64,000 bases of DNA from NCBI RefSeq assembly GCF_021026335.1, contig NZ_JAJNCY010000006.1, forward strand, positions 248,001 through 312,000, given 5' to 3'. Within the stretch, counting starts at the first letter, position 1. The number at the start of each line of letters is the position of its first letter. The notes below the pieces were generated by a model, which was not told where the DNA came from, did not search any database, and was given only the letters and a program-made list of their open reading frames with translations. Shown piece by piece: positions 1 through 10,262 of the stretch. The stretch is from Rhizobium sp. C1 (lineage in GTDB: Bacteria > Pseudomonadota > Alphaproteobacteria > Rhizobiales > Rhizobiaceae). The translations under genes and the position numbers were made by a program.

Positions 1-2
1 TC

Positions 3-785
3 ATCCGCGACATTACGCAATGGAAGCGCACCGAGGACGAGCTGAAGAACGCCAAGCGCGCCGCCGAAACGGCCAACGCCCACAAGAGCGATTTCCTCGC
101 CAAGGTGAGCCACGAAATCCGCACGCCGCTCAATGCCATTATCGGGTTCTCCGAAATGATGTCGAACGAGCGCTTCGGCCCTATCGGCAACCAGCGCTAC
201 ATCGAATATGCCAACGACATCAGCCGCTCCGGCCGGCATGTGCTCGATATCGTCAACGACCTGCTCGATATATCAAAGATCGAGGCGGGCGAGATGGATC
301 TCGACTTCACCGCCGTCCGCCTCAATGCGACCGTGGCGGAAGCGATCTCGCTCCTGCAGCCGCAGGCGAACAGCCAGCGCGTCATCGTGCGCACGGCGCT
401 GTCCGAGCGCGTTCCGGATGTCGTCGCCGATACTCGCTCGGTGAAGCAGATCCTCATCAACATCCTGGCCAACGCCATCAAGTTCACGCCCGCCGGCGGC
501 CAGATCGTCGTCTCGACATCCTACGAGCCGAATGGCTGCGTGATGCTGCGCATTCGCGACACCGGCATCGGCATGACGCGCGAAGAGTTGGAACAGGCAA
601 TGAAGCCCTTCAAGCAGGCGCCTTCGGGGGCAGCCCGCCAGCGCGGCGAGGGCACAGGTCTCGGTCTGCCACTCACCAAGGCGATGACGGAAGCCAACCG
701 CGCCACCTTCTCGGTTAGCTCAACGCCCAACGAGGGCACCCTGGTCGAGATCTCCTTCCCGTCTCAGCGGGTGCTGGCGACCTGA
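3..785 (+). CDS. pdhS: PAS-type sensor histidine kinase, PdhS-like (C-terminal 260 residues)
   Basis: The gene is cut by the window start; frame 3 is open from the first bases. The visible part opens with the end of a PAS/PAC domain (IRDITQWKRTEDEL), then a HisKA domain with H-box SHEIRTPLNAIIGFSE, and a HATPase domain with N-box (ILANAIKFTPAGG), G1 (DTGIGM) and G2 (GEGTGLGLPLTKA). The wording around the H-box (ERFGPIGNQRYIEYANDI) and the ending (EANRATFSVSS, GTLVEISFP) match my memory of PdhS/PleC/DivJ-class kinases that phosphorylate DivK and PleD to control cell-cycle polarity in Rhizobiales. The N-terminal sensor part is outside the window, so which PdhS paralogue this is remains unproven. 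No receiver domain follows. Confidence 0.75.
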   Translation: MRDITQWKRTEDELKNAKRAAETANAHKSDFLAKVSHEIRTPLNAIIGFSEMMSNERFGPIGNQRYIEYANDISRSGRHVLDIVNDLLDISKIEAGEMDLDFTAVRLNATVAEAISLLQPQANSQRVIVRTALSERVPDVVADTRSVKQILINILANAIKFTPAGGQIVVSTSYEPNGCVMLRIRDTGIGMTREELEQAMKPFKQAPSGAARQRGEGTGLGLPLTKAMTEANRATFSVSSTPNEGTLVEISFPSQRVLAT

Positions 786-920
786 GAAGAGCCGGAGAAG
801 GCCGATGCCCGGTTGCGGATGAGCCTGCCGAAAGGCCTGGGCCAAAACCTGCCTGCTTCTCTCAAGTCTTGCATCTGCCTCCACCCACCGGTATCGAAGT
901 CCGACGACAGGGAAGGCGAA

Positions 921-2600
921 ATGCAGGCAGAGATCAGCGCAGGGATGGCAGAGGATGCGCGCGTGGCAAAGACAGGCGAGGGCCGTCTGCTGCGTTTTTC
1001 TGCCATTCTGGTTGCGCTTGCCGCCGTTCTTCCCATCATCGCCATCATCTGGATCGCGCTTTCGGGAAGCTTTGGCGCCTGGCCGCATCTCATTCAGAAT
1101 GTCATTCCGCGCTCGGCCGCGACCACAGCCACGCTGCTGATCGAGGTCTGCGCCTGCACATTGATCACCGGCGCAGGAACCGCCTGGCTCACCTCCGCCT
1201 GCGAATTCCCGCTACGGCGTACGCTCACCGTGGCGCTCGTCCTGCCGCTTGCCATGCCCGCCTATCTTTCGGCTTATGCTTTCGGCGAATTCTTCGACTA
1301 TAGCGGCCCACTGCAATCCGCCATCCGGGCGCTGACCGGCCTGCGCTCCGCGCGCGACTATTGGGCGCCGGATATCCGCACGACGACGGGTGCTGCCTTC
1401 GTGCTCGGCTCGGTGCTCTATCCTTATGTTTTTCTGACCGCGCGCACGATGTTCCTGATGCAGGGCCGGAATGCCGCCGAAGTGGCGCGCACATTGGGGG
1501 CAGGACCAGTCCGCACCTTCTTCCGCGTTCAGCTTCCGATGGCTCGCCCCGCCATTGTCGTCGGTCTGACGCTGGTCATCATGGAAACGCTGAACGATAT
1601 CGGCGCAGTCGAATATCTCGGCGTCAAGACGCTGACCTTTTCGATCTACGAGACCTGGCTGAACCGCAACGATCTGGCCGGTGCCGCCCAGATCGCGCTG
1701 GTGATGCTCGCCATCGTCATTCTTCTCGCCTTCATCGAGCGCTATGCCCGCGGCCGCCAGCGCTATGCAGGCTCCAAGCCCGCATCCGCGCAAAACGTGA
1801 CGCGGATCCGCATGAAAGGCCCCGCGCGCCTTCTCGCCATCCTCGTCTGCGCCGCCCCGCCGCTCGTCGGTTTCGTCATTCCGGCCTGGATCATGGCGGG
1901 TTACGCCGTCAAGCGTCTGGATGCCTTTGCCTCTCCGATCCTGTTGTCTGCGCTGGGGCACACGATTGTAGTGGCCGGCGGGGCCGCCATCGTCGCGACT
2001 TTGGCTGGTTTCGTGCTCGCCTATTCGATCCGCCATGGCGGCACGCGGGTAGTGAGAACCGCCAACCGCCTGGCCTCCTTCGGCTACGGAGTGCCGGGCA
2101 CTGTGCTTGCCATTGGCGTGCTCATCCCGCTCGCTGCCTTCGACAATGCGCTCTCGTCGCTGACCAAATCCCTGTTCGGCGTCTCCGCCGGCCTGCTGCT
2201 GTCAGGCACCGGTTTCGCCATCGTCTATGCCAGCGCCGTGCGGTTCCTCACCATGGCCGAAGGCAATGTCGCGGCCGGTTTCGACAAGCTCTCCCCCAAT
2301 CTCGACTGGGCCGCCCGCACGCTTGGGCGAACGCGCGGCGGCGCGCTGCGCGAAGTGCTGATGCCGATGATGCGCCCGGCGACACTGACGGCAGCACTCC
2401 TCGTCTTCATCGAGACCTCGAAGGAACTCTCCGCCACAATCCTGCTGCGCCCGTTCAACTTCAACACGCTGGCAACGCTGGTCTACGAGGACGCGTCCCG
2501 CTCCCAGGTCGCCGACGCCGCCGTGCCCTCGGTGATCATCATTCTGGCAGGGCTGGTGCCGGTGATCGTGGTGTCGCGCTTGCTGGAAAAGGGGCGCTAG
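921..2600 (+). CDS. Fe(III)-type ABC transporter, fused two-domain permease
   Basis: A 559-residue inner-membrane protein with about twelve hydrophobic segments. It is built as two homologous permease halves, as in FbpB/SfuB/FutB iron permeases. Each half carries an EAA-type loop that docks the ATPase: EVARTLGAGPVRTFFRVQLP near residue 200 and WAARTLGRTRGGALREVLMP near residue 470. I chose ATG 921 because GGAAGG lies five bases upstream; a TTG at 813 in the same frame would add 36 residues unlike a membrane protein. No periplasmic binding protein or ATPase gene is adjacent, so the partners must be elsewhere. A GGGGCG/CGCCCC hairpin overlaps the stop codon (2591-2608) and may end transcription. 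The substrate (iron, or less likely thiamine or spermidine) is inferred from family only. Confidence 0.75.
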   Translation: MQAEISAGMAEDARVAKTGEGRLLRFSAILVALAAVLPIIAIIWIALSGSFGAWPHLIQNVIPRSAATTATLLIEVCACTLITGAGTAWLTSACEFPLRRTLTVALVLPLAMPAYLSAYAFGEFFDYSGPLQSAIRALTGLRSARDYWAPDIRTTTGAAFVLGSVLYPYVFLTARTMFLMQGRNAAEVARTLGAGPVRTFFRVQLPMARPAIVVGLTLVIMETLNDIGAVEYLGVKTLTFSIYETWLNRNDLAGAAQIALVMLAIVILLAFIERYARGRQRYAGSKPASAQNVTRIRMKGPARLLAILVCAAPPLVGFVIPAWIMAGYAVKRLDAFASPILLSALGHTIVVAGGAAIVATLAGFVLAYSIRHGGTRVVRTANRLASFGYGVPGTVLAIGVLIPLAAFDNALSSLTKSLFGVSAGLLLSGTGFAIVYASAVRFLTMAEGNVAAGFDKLSPNLDWAARTLGRTRGGALREVLMPMMRPATLTAALLVFIETSKELSATILLRPFNFNTLATLVYEDASRSQVADAAVPSVIIILAGLVPVIVVSRLLEKGR

Positions 2601-2636
2601 GCCGCCCCTTCTCTCCTTGGGGGGATCAGCCTTCGT

Positions 2637-4589
<1,953 letters not shown>

Positions 4590-4626
4590 TTTTATTCCTC
4601 CAATAGATATGCGGATTGTTAAATCA

Positions 4627-4639
4627 TGTTGCATTGCGG
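4627..4639 (-). promoter_or_regulatory. TGC-rich motif upstream of acetoacetyl-CoA synthetase
   Basis: Read on the minus strand this is CCGCAATGCAACA, about 40 bases upstream of the ATG. It shares GC-N2-TGCAACA with the site before the acetoacetate decarboxylase gene (11240-11256). PhaR/AniA-type PHB regulators are known to bind TGC-rich DNA, so a PhaR operator is a reasonable inference but is not shown by sequence alone. Confidence 0.4.
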
Positions 4640-4755
4640 AAATAAAGGGGCTGACGGCCTGGGGAAAGGCCTGTGATTTGCATTCCGGCGGCCAAGGGTT
4701 TATCCCCTTTTGCGCATTCGCCCGCAGACGTCCCGGGTGAAACGAGTATCCGAGT

Positions 4756-6591
4756 ATGCCAACGCTATCCCTTGATCGATTGCAGCACATCCGTTCCTCG
4801 CTCCGCTCTGTCCTGACATGGCGGATTGTGGTGCTGGCGGCGATCGTGCTCGTCGTCTTCACGGGCGGGCAAAGGCTCCTCGGCTCGCTTTTTCTCTCGG
4901 CCGGCATGGTGCGCCAGCAGATCCATGAGGCGGTCTTGCGCCAGACGGGACTGCAATTCCTCGTCAACGGCGAAACCTCGATCTCCTTCTGGCCGTCGCC
5001 TTACATCACGTTGAAGAATGTCGATGTCATCCGGTCCGACGCGGCGAACGAGCAGCCGGTCTTCCACGCCGATGCGATCTCGGGTCGCTTCGACGTCGTG
5101 TCCGCGCTGACCGGCAGTCCGCAATTCGGTTCGATCACATTGACGCGGCCCGTCTTCCGCGTCGACCGCAGCGCGGCGGGAACCTACGTATGGCAGGCGC
5201 CCGTTGGGGCCAAAAGCTCTGGCCAGACAACGCTGGACGATCTGCATCTCGGCCGGATCACGCTGGTGGACGGCATGCTGGAATTCCACCAGCTGAATGG
5301 GTTCAGCGCGACATTCAGGAATGTCGCGGGCTCGCTCGACTTTTCCACCCTGTCGCGAACGCTCTCCTTCGACCTCAGTGCTTCGGCCAGCGATCGGCCG
5401 CTGACGCTGACCGGGTCGCTGCAGTCACCGGAAAAGCTGCTCTCGGGCGACAATTCCACCTTGTCGGTAAAGCTTGTTTCCGACGATATCGACGCGAGTT
5501 TTTCCGGCAAGGCCAATATCGGCGAGCAGAGCTTCCTGTCGGGCACGGTCGATGCGTCCGCATCCGATCTCGGTGCGGTCGCCAGCTGGGTTGGCCTCGA
5601 CTATGCCGTCATCAACAAGCTGACGGTCGTGGACCTCAAGGCAACCATTGTTTCCGAAGGCCTGAAGTTCACACTCTCCGATTTGAAGTTGCAGCTGCCG
5701 GCCTATCAGGCGACGGGCATCCTCTCGGCCGGCTGGACGAAGCGCGGCGAGCCGCCCTTTTTCTCCGGAACCCTGGCCTTCGACAATTTCGATGCTGGGG
5801 CGTTCCTGACCGCCTTTGTCCCCTCCGCCGCCAATCTGCGCGACATGCCGCTGAAATTCGACACGTCTTTCCTGCGAGAGTTTCAGGTCGATCTGCGTCT
5901 GTCGGCAACCAAGGCCTCCTTTGGCGCGATGGCGCTGGCGGACATGGCGGCAGGTGTTCGAATTACGGATGGACACGCCTCCTTCGCCATCGCCACCGGC
6001 CAGGTTGCCAACGGCAATGTATCGGCTGAAATCTCCGTCGATGAGGATCGCGAGAAGGGGCCTCTGTGCAAGCTCTCCGCTCTGGGGCGCAATGTGGACC
6101 TCAGCGCCATTCCCGCCATGCTCGGGCTCAGCGGCCCGTGGCCGCAGGCGACAGGAAGCTTCGAATTGGATTTACGCTCGCGCCTGCCGCTCTCGCCCAT
6201 GGGCCATGCCGAAACAAGCGGCTCCATCAGGGTGCATGGCGGTGCAGGCAAGCTCTCCGGTTTCGATCCCGCTGTCTTCCGCGAGCTGGCCTCGCAAAAG
6301 CGTTTCTTTGATCTTTCGCTCGCCTCGGCTAGCCCGTTGCGGTTCGACAGCTTCGAACTGGCCGCCGTGATCGATAACGGCATTGCCGAACTCAATACGG
6401 CGAGCTTCAGCAGCACATCCGGCAATCTCGACTTTGCAGGCGTGATTCCTTACAAGAACAACAGCATCGCCGTTTCGGGCACGCTGGGCCCGCCGAGCGG
6501 CGTCGACGCGCCGGCAACGCGATTCTTTGCCGGCGGCGCGTGGCCCAATATCCTGATCTCGCCCTTCTCGGCGATCATTTCGGGTCAATAA
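4756..6591 (+). CDS. AsmA-like protein, single N-terminal membrane anchor
   Basis: A 611-residue protein with one hydrophobic segment near residues 24-45 (VVLAAIVLVVFTGG). A long beta-rich periplasmic part follows and starts with the AsmA-type stretch on TGLQFLVNGETSISFWPSPYI. AsmA-family proteins are bridge-like lipid transport or outer-membrane assembly factors; the exact role here is unknown. The C-terminal part (GSIRVHGGAGKLSGFDPAVF, then a repeated sheet pattern) fits the AsmA C-terminal domain. It is divergent from the acetoacetyl-CoA synthetase gene and lies directly upstream of the patatin gene. The start at 4756 has no strong ribosome-binding site, so a nearby alternative is possible. 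Confidence 0.7.
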   Translation: MPTLSLDRLQHIRSSLRSVLTWRIVVLAAIVLVVFTGGQRLLGSLFLSAGMVRQQIHEAVLRQTGLQFLVNGETSISFWPSPYITLKNVDVIRSDAANEQPVFHADAISGRFDVVSALTGSPQFGSITLTRPVFRVDRSAAGTYVWQAPVGAKSSGQTTLDDLHLGRITLVDGMLEFHQLNGFSATFRNVAGSLDFSTLSRTLSFDLSASASDRPLTLTGSLQSPEKLLSGDNSTLSVKLVSDDIDASFSGKANIGEQSFLSGTVDASASDLGAVASWVGLDYAVINKLTVVDLKATIVSEGLKFTLSDLKLQLPAYQATGILSAGWTKRGEPPFFSGTLAFDNFDAGAFLTAFVPSAANLRDMPLKFDTSFLREFQVDLRLSATKASFGAMALADMAAGVRITDGHASFAIATGQVANGNVSAEISVDEDREKGPLCKLSALGRNVDLSAIPAMLGLSGPWPQATGSFELDLRSRLPLSPMGHAETSGSIRVHGGAGKLSGFDPAVFRELASQKRFFDLSLASASPLRFDSFELAAVIDNGIAELNTASFSSTSGNLDFAGVIPYKNNSIAVSGTLGPPSGVDAPATRFFAGGAWPNILISPFSAIISGQ

Positions 6592-6616
6592 GCAACACTT
6601 ACAATATTGTCATTTG

Positions 6617-6629
6617 TGTGCGCTGCACA
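6617..6629. promoter_or_regulatory. palindrome TGTGC-N3-GCACA upstream of the patatin/bdhA unit
   Basis: TGTGCGCTGCACA is a perfect inverted repeat with a three-base centre, 54 bases before the patatin start. It is TGC-rich like the sites before the acetoacetyl-CoA synthetase and acetoacetate decarboxylase genes. A second inverted repeat, AATTGT...ACAATT (6641-6662), lies between it and the gene. I infer an operator region; the binding protein is unknown. Confidence 0.4.
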
Positions 6630-6682
6630 ATGGTGCTAGCAATTGTTCAGCTTTTGACAATTGTTATGAGAATGTCTGTGCT

Positions 6683-7810
6683 ATGTCCCTGCTTTCAGAC
6701 AAGAAGATCATTGTTTTTCAAGGCGGCGGCGCGCTAGGCGCCTATCAGGCCGGCGCTTATGAAGCCTTGCATGAGGCCGGTATCCGGCCCGAATGGATTG
6801 CCGGGATTTCCATCGGTGCCATCAATTCGGCCATCGTCGCGGGCAGTCCGGAAGACAGGCGCGTGGAGAACCTGCGCCGCTTCTGGGAGCTGGTGACGTC
6901 CGGCCCGCGCACGATCCCGATCGGCGAGGAGCCGATGTTGCGTCGCTTCTTCAACGAATTTTCCGCCTCTCTGGCCGCAACGATCGGTGTCAACGGTTTC
7001 TACAAACCGCAACTGCCCAACCCGATCACGCTGCTCAGTGGGCGCGCACCCATTGCCTTTTACGATACGTCGCCGCTGATCGAGACGCTGGAAAATCTCA
7101 TCGACTTCGATCTCATCAACGGCGGCCCCACCCGTCTCAGCGTCGGCGCGGTGGAGATCGAGACGGCTAATTTCCGCTATTTCGACAGCACCCAGCTGAA
7201 GAACCGCGGCGGCATCAATGCGCTCCACATCGCGGCCTCGGGCGCGCTGCCCCCGGGCTTCCCGCCGATCGAAATCGAGGGTAGGCATTATTGGGACGGT
7301 GGCCTCGTTTCCAACACGCCGCTGCAATGGATCATGGATCGCCGCGATCACAAGGAAGACATCTGCGTCTTCCAGGTCGATCTGTTCAGCGCCGCCGGTC
7401 ACATGCCCCGCGACATGCTGGAAGCGGCCGCGCGTGAAAAGGAGATCCGCTTTTCCAGCCGCACGCGCCTGAACACCGAGATCGCGCGCGATCAGGAAAA
7501 AATGCGCAAGGCGCTGAAGCGGGTCCTGCAGAAGGTTCCGCCGGAACTCAGCAATGATCCCGACGTTAAATACCTTCTCGGCGAACAGGATGGCGGCGGC
7601 ACAACGGTGGTGCATCTCATATACCAGCGACGGGGCTATGAAAGCAGCACGATGGATTACGAGTTCTCGCGCATTACCATGGAAGACCATTGGCGCGCCG
7701 GTTACGACGATGCGAAGGAAACGCTCGCCTGCGGCCAGTGGGTCAATCGTCGTATCCCCGAAGAGGGCTTCAAGACCATCGACCGCCGGCGCGTCGCGAA
7801 CGGCAAATAA
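6683..7810 (+). CDS. patatin-like phospholipase family protein (DUF3734 type)
   Basis: A 375-residue patatin-fold serine hydrolase. It has the oxyanion loop QGGGALGAYQAG at the N-terminus, the nucleophile elbow GISIGA (GxSxG), and the catalytic Asp in YWDGGLVSNTP, so the Ser-Asp dyad is intact. The C-terminal third (VVHLIYQRRGYESSTMDYEFSR) matches the DUF3734 extension. Start ATG 6683 puts the hydrolase motif at residue 11; the frame is open upstream to 6614 but that part looks like leader sequence. It sits 77 bases before the 3-hydroxybutyrate dehydrogenase gene on the same strand, a pairing I recall from other rhizobia. A role in lipid or PHB-granule metabolism is inferred. Confidence 0.8.
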   Translation: MSLLSDKKIIVFQGGGALGAYQAGAYEALHEAGIRPEWIAGISIGAINSAIVAGSPEDRRVENLRRFWELVTSGPRTIPIGEEPMLRRFFNEFSASLAATIGVNGFYKPQLPNPITLLSGRAPIAFYDTSPLIETLENLIDFDLINGGPTRLSVGAVEIETANFRYFDSTQLKNRGGINALHIAASGALPPGFPPIEIEGRHYWDGGLVSNTPLQWIMDRRDHKEDICVFQVDLFSAAGHMPRDMLEAAAREKEIRFSSRTRLNTEIARDQEKMRKALKRVLQKVPPELSNDPDVKYLLGEQDGGGTTVVHLIYQRRGYESSTMDYEFSRITMEDHWRAGYDDAKETLACGQWVNRRIPEEGFKTIDRRRVANGK

Positions 7811-7887
7811 AGCAGAGTTTGTCTGGAAAACGTGAAAACCGGCGTTCCCGAAGACAAACCCAAACGAAGACGTAAAGGAGCACAGCC

Positions 7888-8670
7888 ATGAACATGAAGG
7901 ACAAGGTCTGCATCGTCACGGGTTCGGCCGGCGGTATCGGTTACGCGATCGCCAGGCGCTATGTGGCTGAAGGTGCGAAGGTCGTCATTGCCGACCTCAA
8001 GGCCGATGCGGCTGAAAAGGCGGCTTCCGAGCTGAAGGCCATGGGCCCCGGCGATGCTTTCGCGGTCGAAATGGATGTGACGAGCGAAGAGGCCGTGAAT
8101 GCCGGCGTTGCAGCGACCATCGAGAAGTGGGGCCGCGTCGATGTCCTCGTTTCCAATGCCGGCATCCAGATCGTCAACAAGATCGAGGATTTCGCCTTTG
8201 CTGACTGGAAGAAGATGCTGGCCATCCATCTCGACGGTGCGTTTCTCACCACCAAGGCCTGCATGCCGCACATGAAGGCCCAGAAGGGTGGCGCGATCAT
8301 CTATATGGGCTCGGTCCATTCCAAGGAGGCCTCGCCGCTGAAATCGGCCTATGTCACGGCCAAGCACGGACTTTTGGGTCTTGCCCGCGTGGTCGCCAAG
8401 GAAGGCGGCAAGTTCGGCGTCCGCGCCAACGTCATCTGCCCGGGGTTCGTTCGCACCCCGCTCGTCGAAAAGCAAATTCCGGAACAAGCCAAGGAGTTGG
8501 GGATTTCGGAGGAGGAAGTCGTCTCGAAGGTCATGCTCGGGCAGACCGTCGACGCGGAATTCACCACCGTCGAGGATATCGCCGAAGTAGCGTATTTCTT
8601 TGCCGGATTCGAGACAAATGCGCTGACCGGGCAATCCATCGTCGCCAGCCATGGCTGGTACATGGAATAG
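7888..8670 (+). CDS. bdhA: 3-hydroxybutyrate dehydrogenase (SDR family)
   Basis: A 260-residue short-chain dehydrogenase that would oxidise (R)-3-hydroxybutyrate to acetoacetate with NAD+. It shows the Rossmann motif [12 protein letters not shown], Asp of the NAD pocket in [11 protein letters not shown] (SNAGIQ), the catalytic Ser in MGSVHSKEA and YVTAKHG (Tyr-x3-Lys). The C-terminus [11 protein letters not shown] is typical of BdhA, which separates it from generic SDRs. AAAGGAG lies eight bases before ATG 7888. Its product acetoacetate is the substrate of both the acetoacetyl-CoA synthetase (2637-4589) and the acetoacetate decarboxylase (11323-12063) in this window. Confidence 0.9.
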   Translation: MNMKDKVCIVTGSAGGIGYAIARRYVAEGAKVVIADLKADAAEKAASELKAMGPGDAFAVEMDVTSEEAVNAGVAATIEKWGRVDVLVSNAGIQIVNKIEDFAFADWKKMLAIHLDGAFLTTKACMPHMKAQKGGAIIYMGSVHSKEASPLKSAYVTAKHGLLGLARVVAKEGGKFGVRANVICPGFVRTPLVEKQIPEQAKELGISEEEVVSKVMLGQTVDAEFTTVEDIAEVAYFFAGFETNALTGQSIVASHGWYME

Positions 8671-8718
8671 TTACTTCTGGGGTGGCTCTGCTGCCGTCAC
8701 AATTTTGCCCGGGATCAT

Positions 8719-8734
8719 GTTAACAAAAGTTAAC
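8719..8734. promoter_or_regulatory. GTTAAC-AAAA-GTTAAC palindrome
   Basis: Two GTTAAC hexamers separated by four A residues form a small perfect inverted repeat immediately upstream of the ribosome-binding site (GAGGAG, 8741-8746) of the short Tat-leader ORF. It could be an operator or a weak hairpin; function unknown. Confidence 0.3.
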
Positions 8735-8753
8735 GGAGACGAGGAGCAAGATC

Positions 8754-8945
8754 ATGGCATCGCAGCATGTGAACCAGGAAATGATCGACGCCTATTACGA
8801 ATACACCCATCTGACGCTGGATCGTCGGAAATTCGCTAGCAAGCTGAGACAGATGACCGAGACCGAGGCAACGCCTCGGTCTTTGCTCATGGAGAGCGAG
8901 TGGCAGGAGCCTCGCTCCGACAGCGAGCTCAAGCTTCCGCAATAG
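8754..8945 (+). pseudogene. orphan Tat-leader fragment, 63 aa, related to the downstream dienelactone hydrolase
   Basis: This short reading frame has a good ribosome-binding site (GAGGAG, seven bases before ATG). Residues 9-31, from EMIDAYYEYTHLTLDRR into KFASKL, match the N-terminus of the dienelactone hydrolase at 10263 (AMINAYDEYTHLTLDRR then DFMRKL) at nearly every position, including the twin arginines. After that the match stops: there is no hydrophobic h-region and no hydrolase domain, and the rest (TETEATPRSLLMESEW...) is unlike the paralogue. It therefore looks like the 5' remnant of a duplicated gene, or a small protein built from that conserved N-terminal segment. Whether it is translated is unknown; the intact start signals argue against simple decay. 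Confidence 0.6.
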
Positions 8946-9002
8946 GGCGGTCAATCGTTCGAATAACATAGCCGGAAGACCGTCGGGCGTGAAATCTCGC
9001 GG

Positions 9003-9016
9003 TTGACATTGATCAA
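9003..9016. promoter_or_regulatory. FNR/FixK-type box upstream of alcohol dehydrogenase
   Basis: TTGACATTGATCAA fits the FNR/FixK consensus TTGAY-N4-ATCAA at every defined position. It lies 58 bases before the ATG at 9075. If it acts as a class II activator site, transcription would start near 9051, leaving room for a -10 near TTATGG (9041-9046). This suggests induction of the alcohol dehydrogenase under low oxygen. Confidence 0.6.
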
Positions 9017-9074
9017 TGCGTCCACGGCATTGGTTCCGTCTTATGGGGCTCCATTCAGCCCCATGGAGGCAACC

Positions 9075-10094
9075 ATGACGATGACCATGAAAGCAGCGGT
9101 CGTACGCGACTTCAAATCCCCCCTCCTAATCGAGGAGATGCCTGTCCCGAGCCCGGGCGAAGGCCAGATTCTGGTCAAGTTCGAAGCCACCGGCGTCTGC
9201 CACACCGACCTGCATGCCGCGCGCGGCGACTGGCCGGTGAAGCCCAACCCGCCCTTTATTCCCGGCCATGAGGGCGTCGGCTTCGTCGCAGCGCTTGGCA
9301 AGGGCGTGACCCGGGTCAAGGAAGGCGACCGCGTCGGGGTGCCGTGGCTGCACACAGCCTGCGGTTATTGCTCCCATTGCCGCACCGGCTGGGAAACACT
9401 CTGCGGTTCGCAGAAAAACACCGGCTACTCGGTCAATGGCAGCTTCGCCCAATATGGTCTGGCAGACCCCGATTATGTCGGCCTGCTGCCCTCCAAGCTG
9501 GATTTCGGCCCCGCCGCACCCGTGCTCTGCGCCGGCGTGACGGTCTACAAGGGCCTGAAGGAAACCGAAGTGAAGCCGGGCGAATGGGTTTTGATTTCCG
9601 GCATCGGCGGGCTCGGCCACATGGCCGTGCAATATGCGAAGGCCATGGGCATGCATGTCGCCGCCGCCGATATCTTCCCCGAAAAGCTGGAACTCGCCAG
9701 GAAACTTGGCGCCGATGTGACCATCAACGCCCGCGACGAGAAGGCCGTGGCGGAATTCCAGGCCCATGGTGTTCATGGCGCGCTCGTGACCGCCGTTTCG
9801 CCCAAGGCCATGGAGCAGGCGTTTCACATGCTGCGCTCCCACGGCACGATGGCGCTTGTGGGCCTTCCTCCGGGCTTCATCAGCTTGCCCGTTTTCGACA
9901 CGGTGCTGAAGCGCATCACGGTCCGCGGCTCGATCGTGGGCACACGTCAGGACCTTGAGGAATCGCTGGAATTTGCCGGCGAAGGAAAGGTCGCCTCCCA
10001 CTTCTCGTGGGACAAGCTGGAAAACATCAACGCCATCTTCGAGACCATGGAAAAGGGCGGCATCGACGGCCGCATCGTTCTCGATATGCATTGA
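9075..10094 (+). CDS. adhA: zinc-dependent alcohol dehydrogenase (AdhP-like)
   Basis: A 339-residue medium-chain dehydrogenase of the NAD-dependent AdhP/AdhA class. The catalytic zinc site is visible as TGVCHTDLHAARGDWP (Cys), GHEGVGFV (His-Glu) and a later Cys (VLCAG). The structural zinc lobe is CGYCSHCRTGWETLC with four cysteines. The NAD site is ISGIGGLGHMAVQYAKAMG. I chose ATG 9075 (MTMTMKAAVV) because GGAGG lies five bases upstream and family proteins begin this way; the frame is open back to 9003 through the FNR box. It is followed by an intrinsic terminator (10114-10148) and appears monocistronic. Likely role: ethanol or acetaldehyde interconversion under oxygen limitation. Confidence 0.88.
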   Translation: MTMTMKAAVVRDFKSPLLIEEMPVPSPGEGQILVKFEATGVCHTDLHAARGDWPVKPNPPFIPGHEGVGFVAALGKGVTRVKEGDRVGVPWLHTACGYCSHCRTGWETLCGSQKNTGYSVNGSFAQYGLADPDYVGLLPSKLDFGPAAPVLCAGVTVYKGLKETEVKPGEWVLISGIGGLGHMAVQYAKAMGMHVAAADIFPEKLELARKLGADVTINARDEKAVAEFQAHGVHGALVTAVSPKAMEQAFHMLRSHGTMALVGLPPGFISLPVFDTVLKRITVRGSIVGTRQDLEESLEFAGEGKVASHFSWDKLENINAIFETMEKGGIDGRIVLDMH

Positions 10095-10113
10095 TGGAAT
10101 GAATGGTAAGGCC

Positions 10114-10148
10114 GCCGCGCACACCGGGAACGGTTTGCGCGGCTTTTT
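10114..10148 (+). terminator. intrinsic terminator after alcohol dehydrogenase
   Basis: Stem GCCGCGCA/TGCGCGGC (10114-10121 with 10136-10143) followed directly by TTTTT. Confidence 0.8.
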
Positions 10149-10262
10149 GTTTGGTAGGCTCACGACTTTGTGTTTTGCCGCCTCAGGTCCATCGGGTCAC
10201 GATAAGCGTATCAAGCTCGGAGTGTGGGAACGCCATCCATTGATCGAGAGGAGACAGACGTC

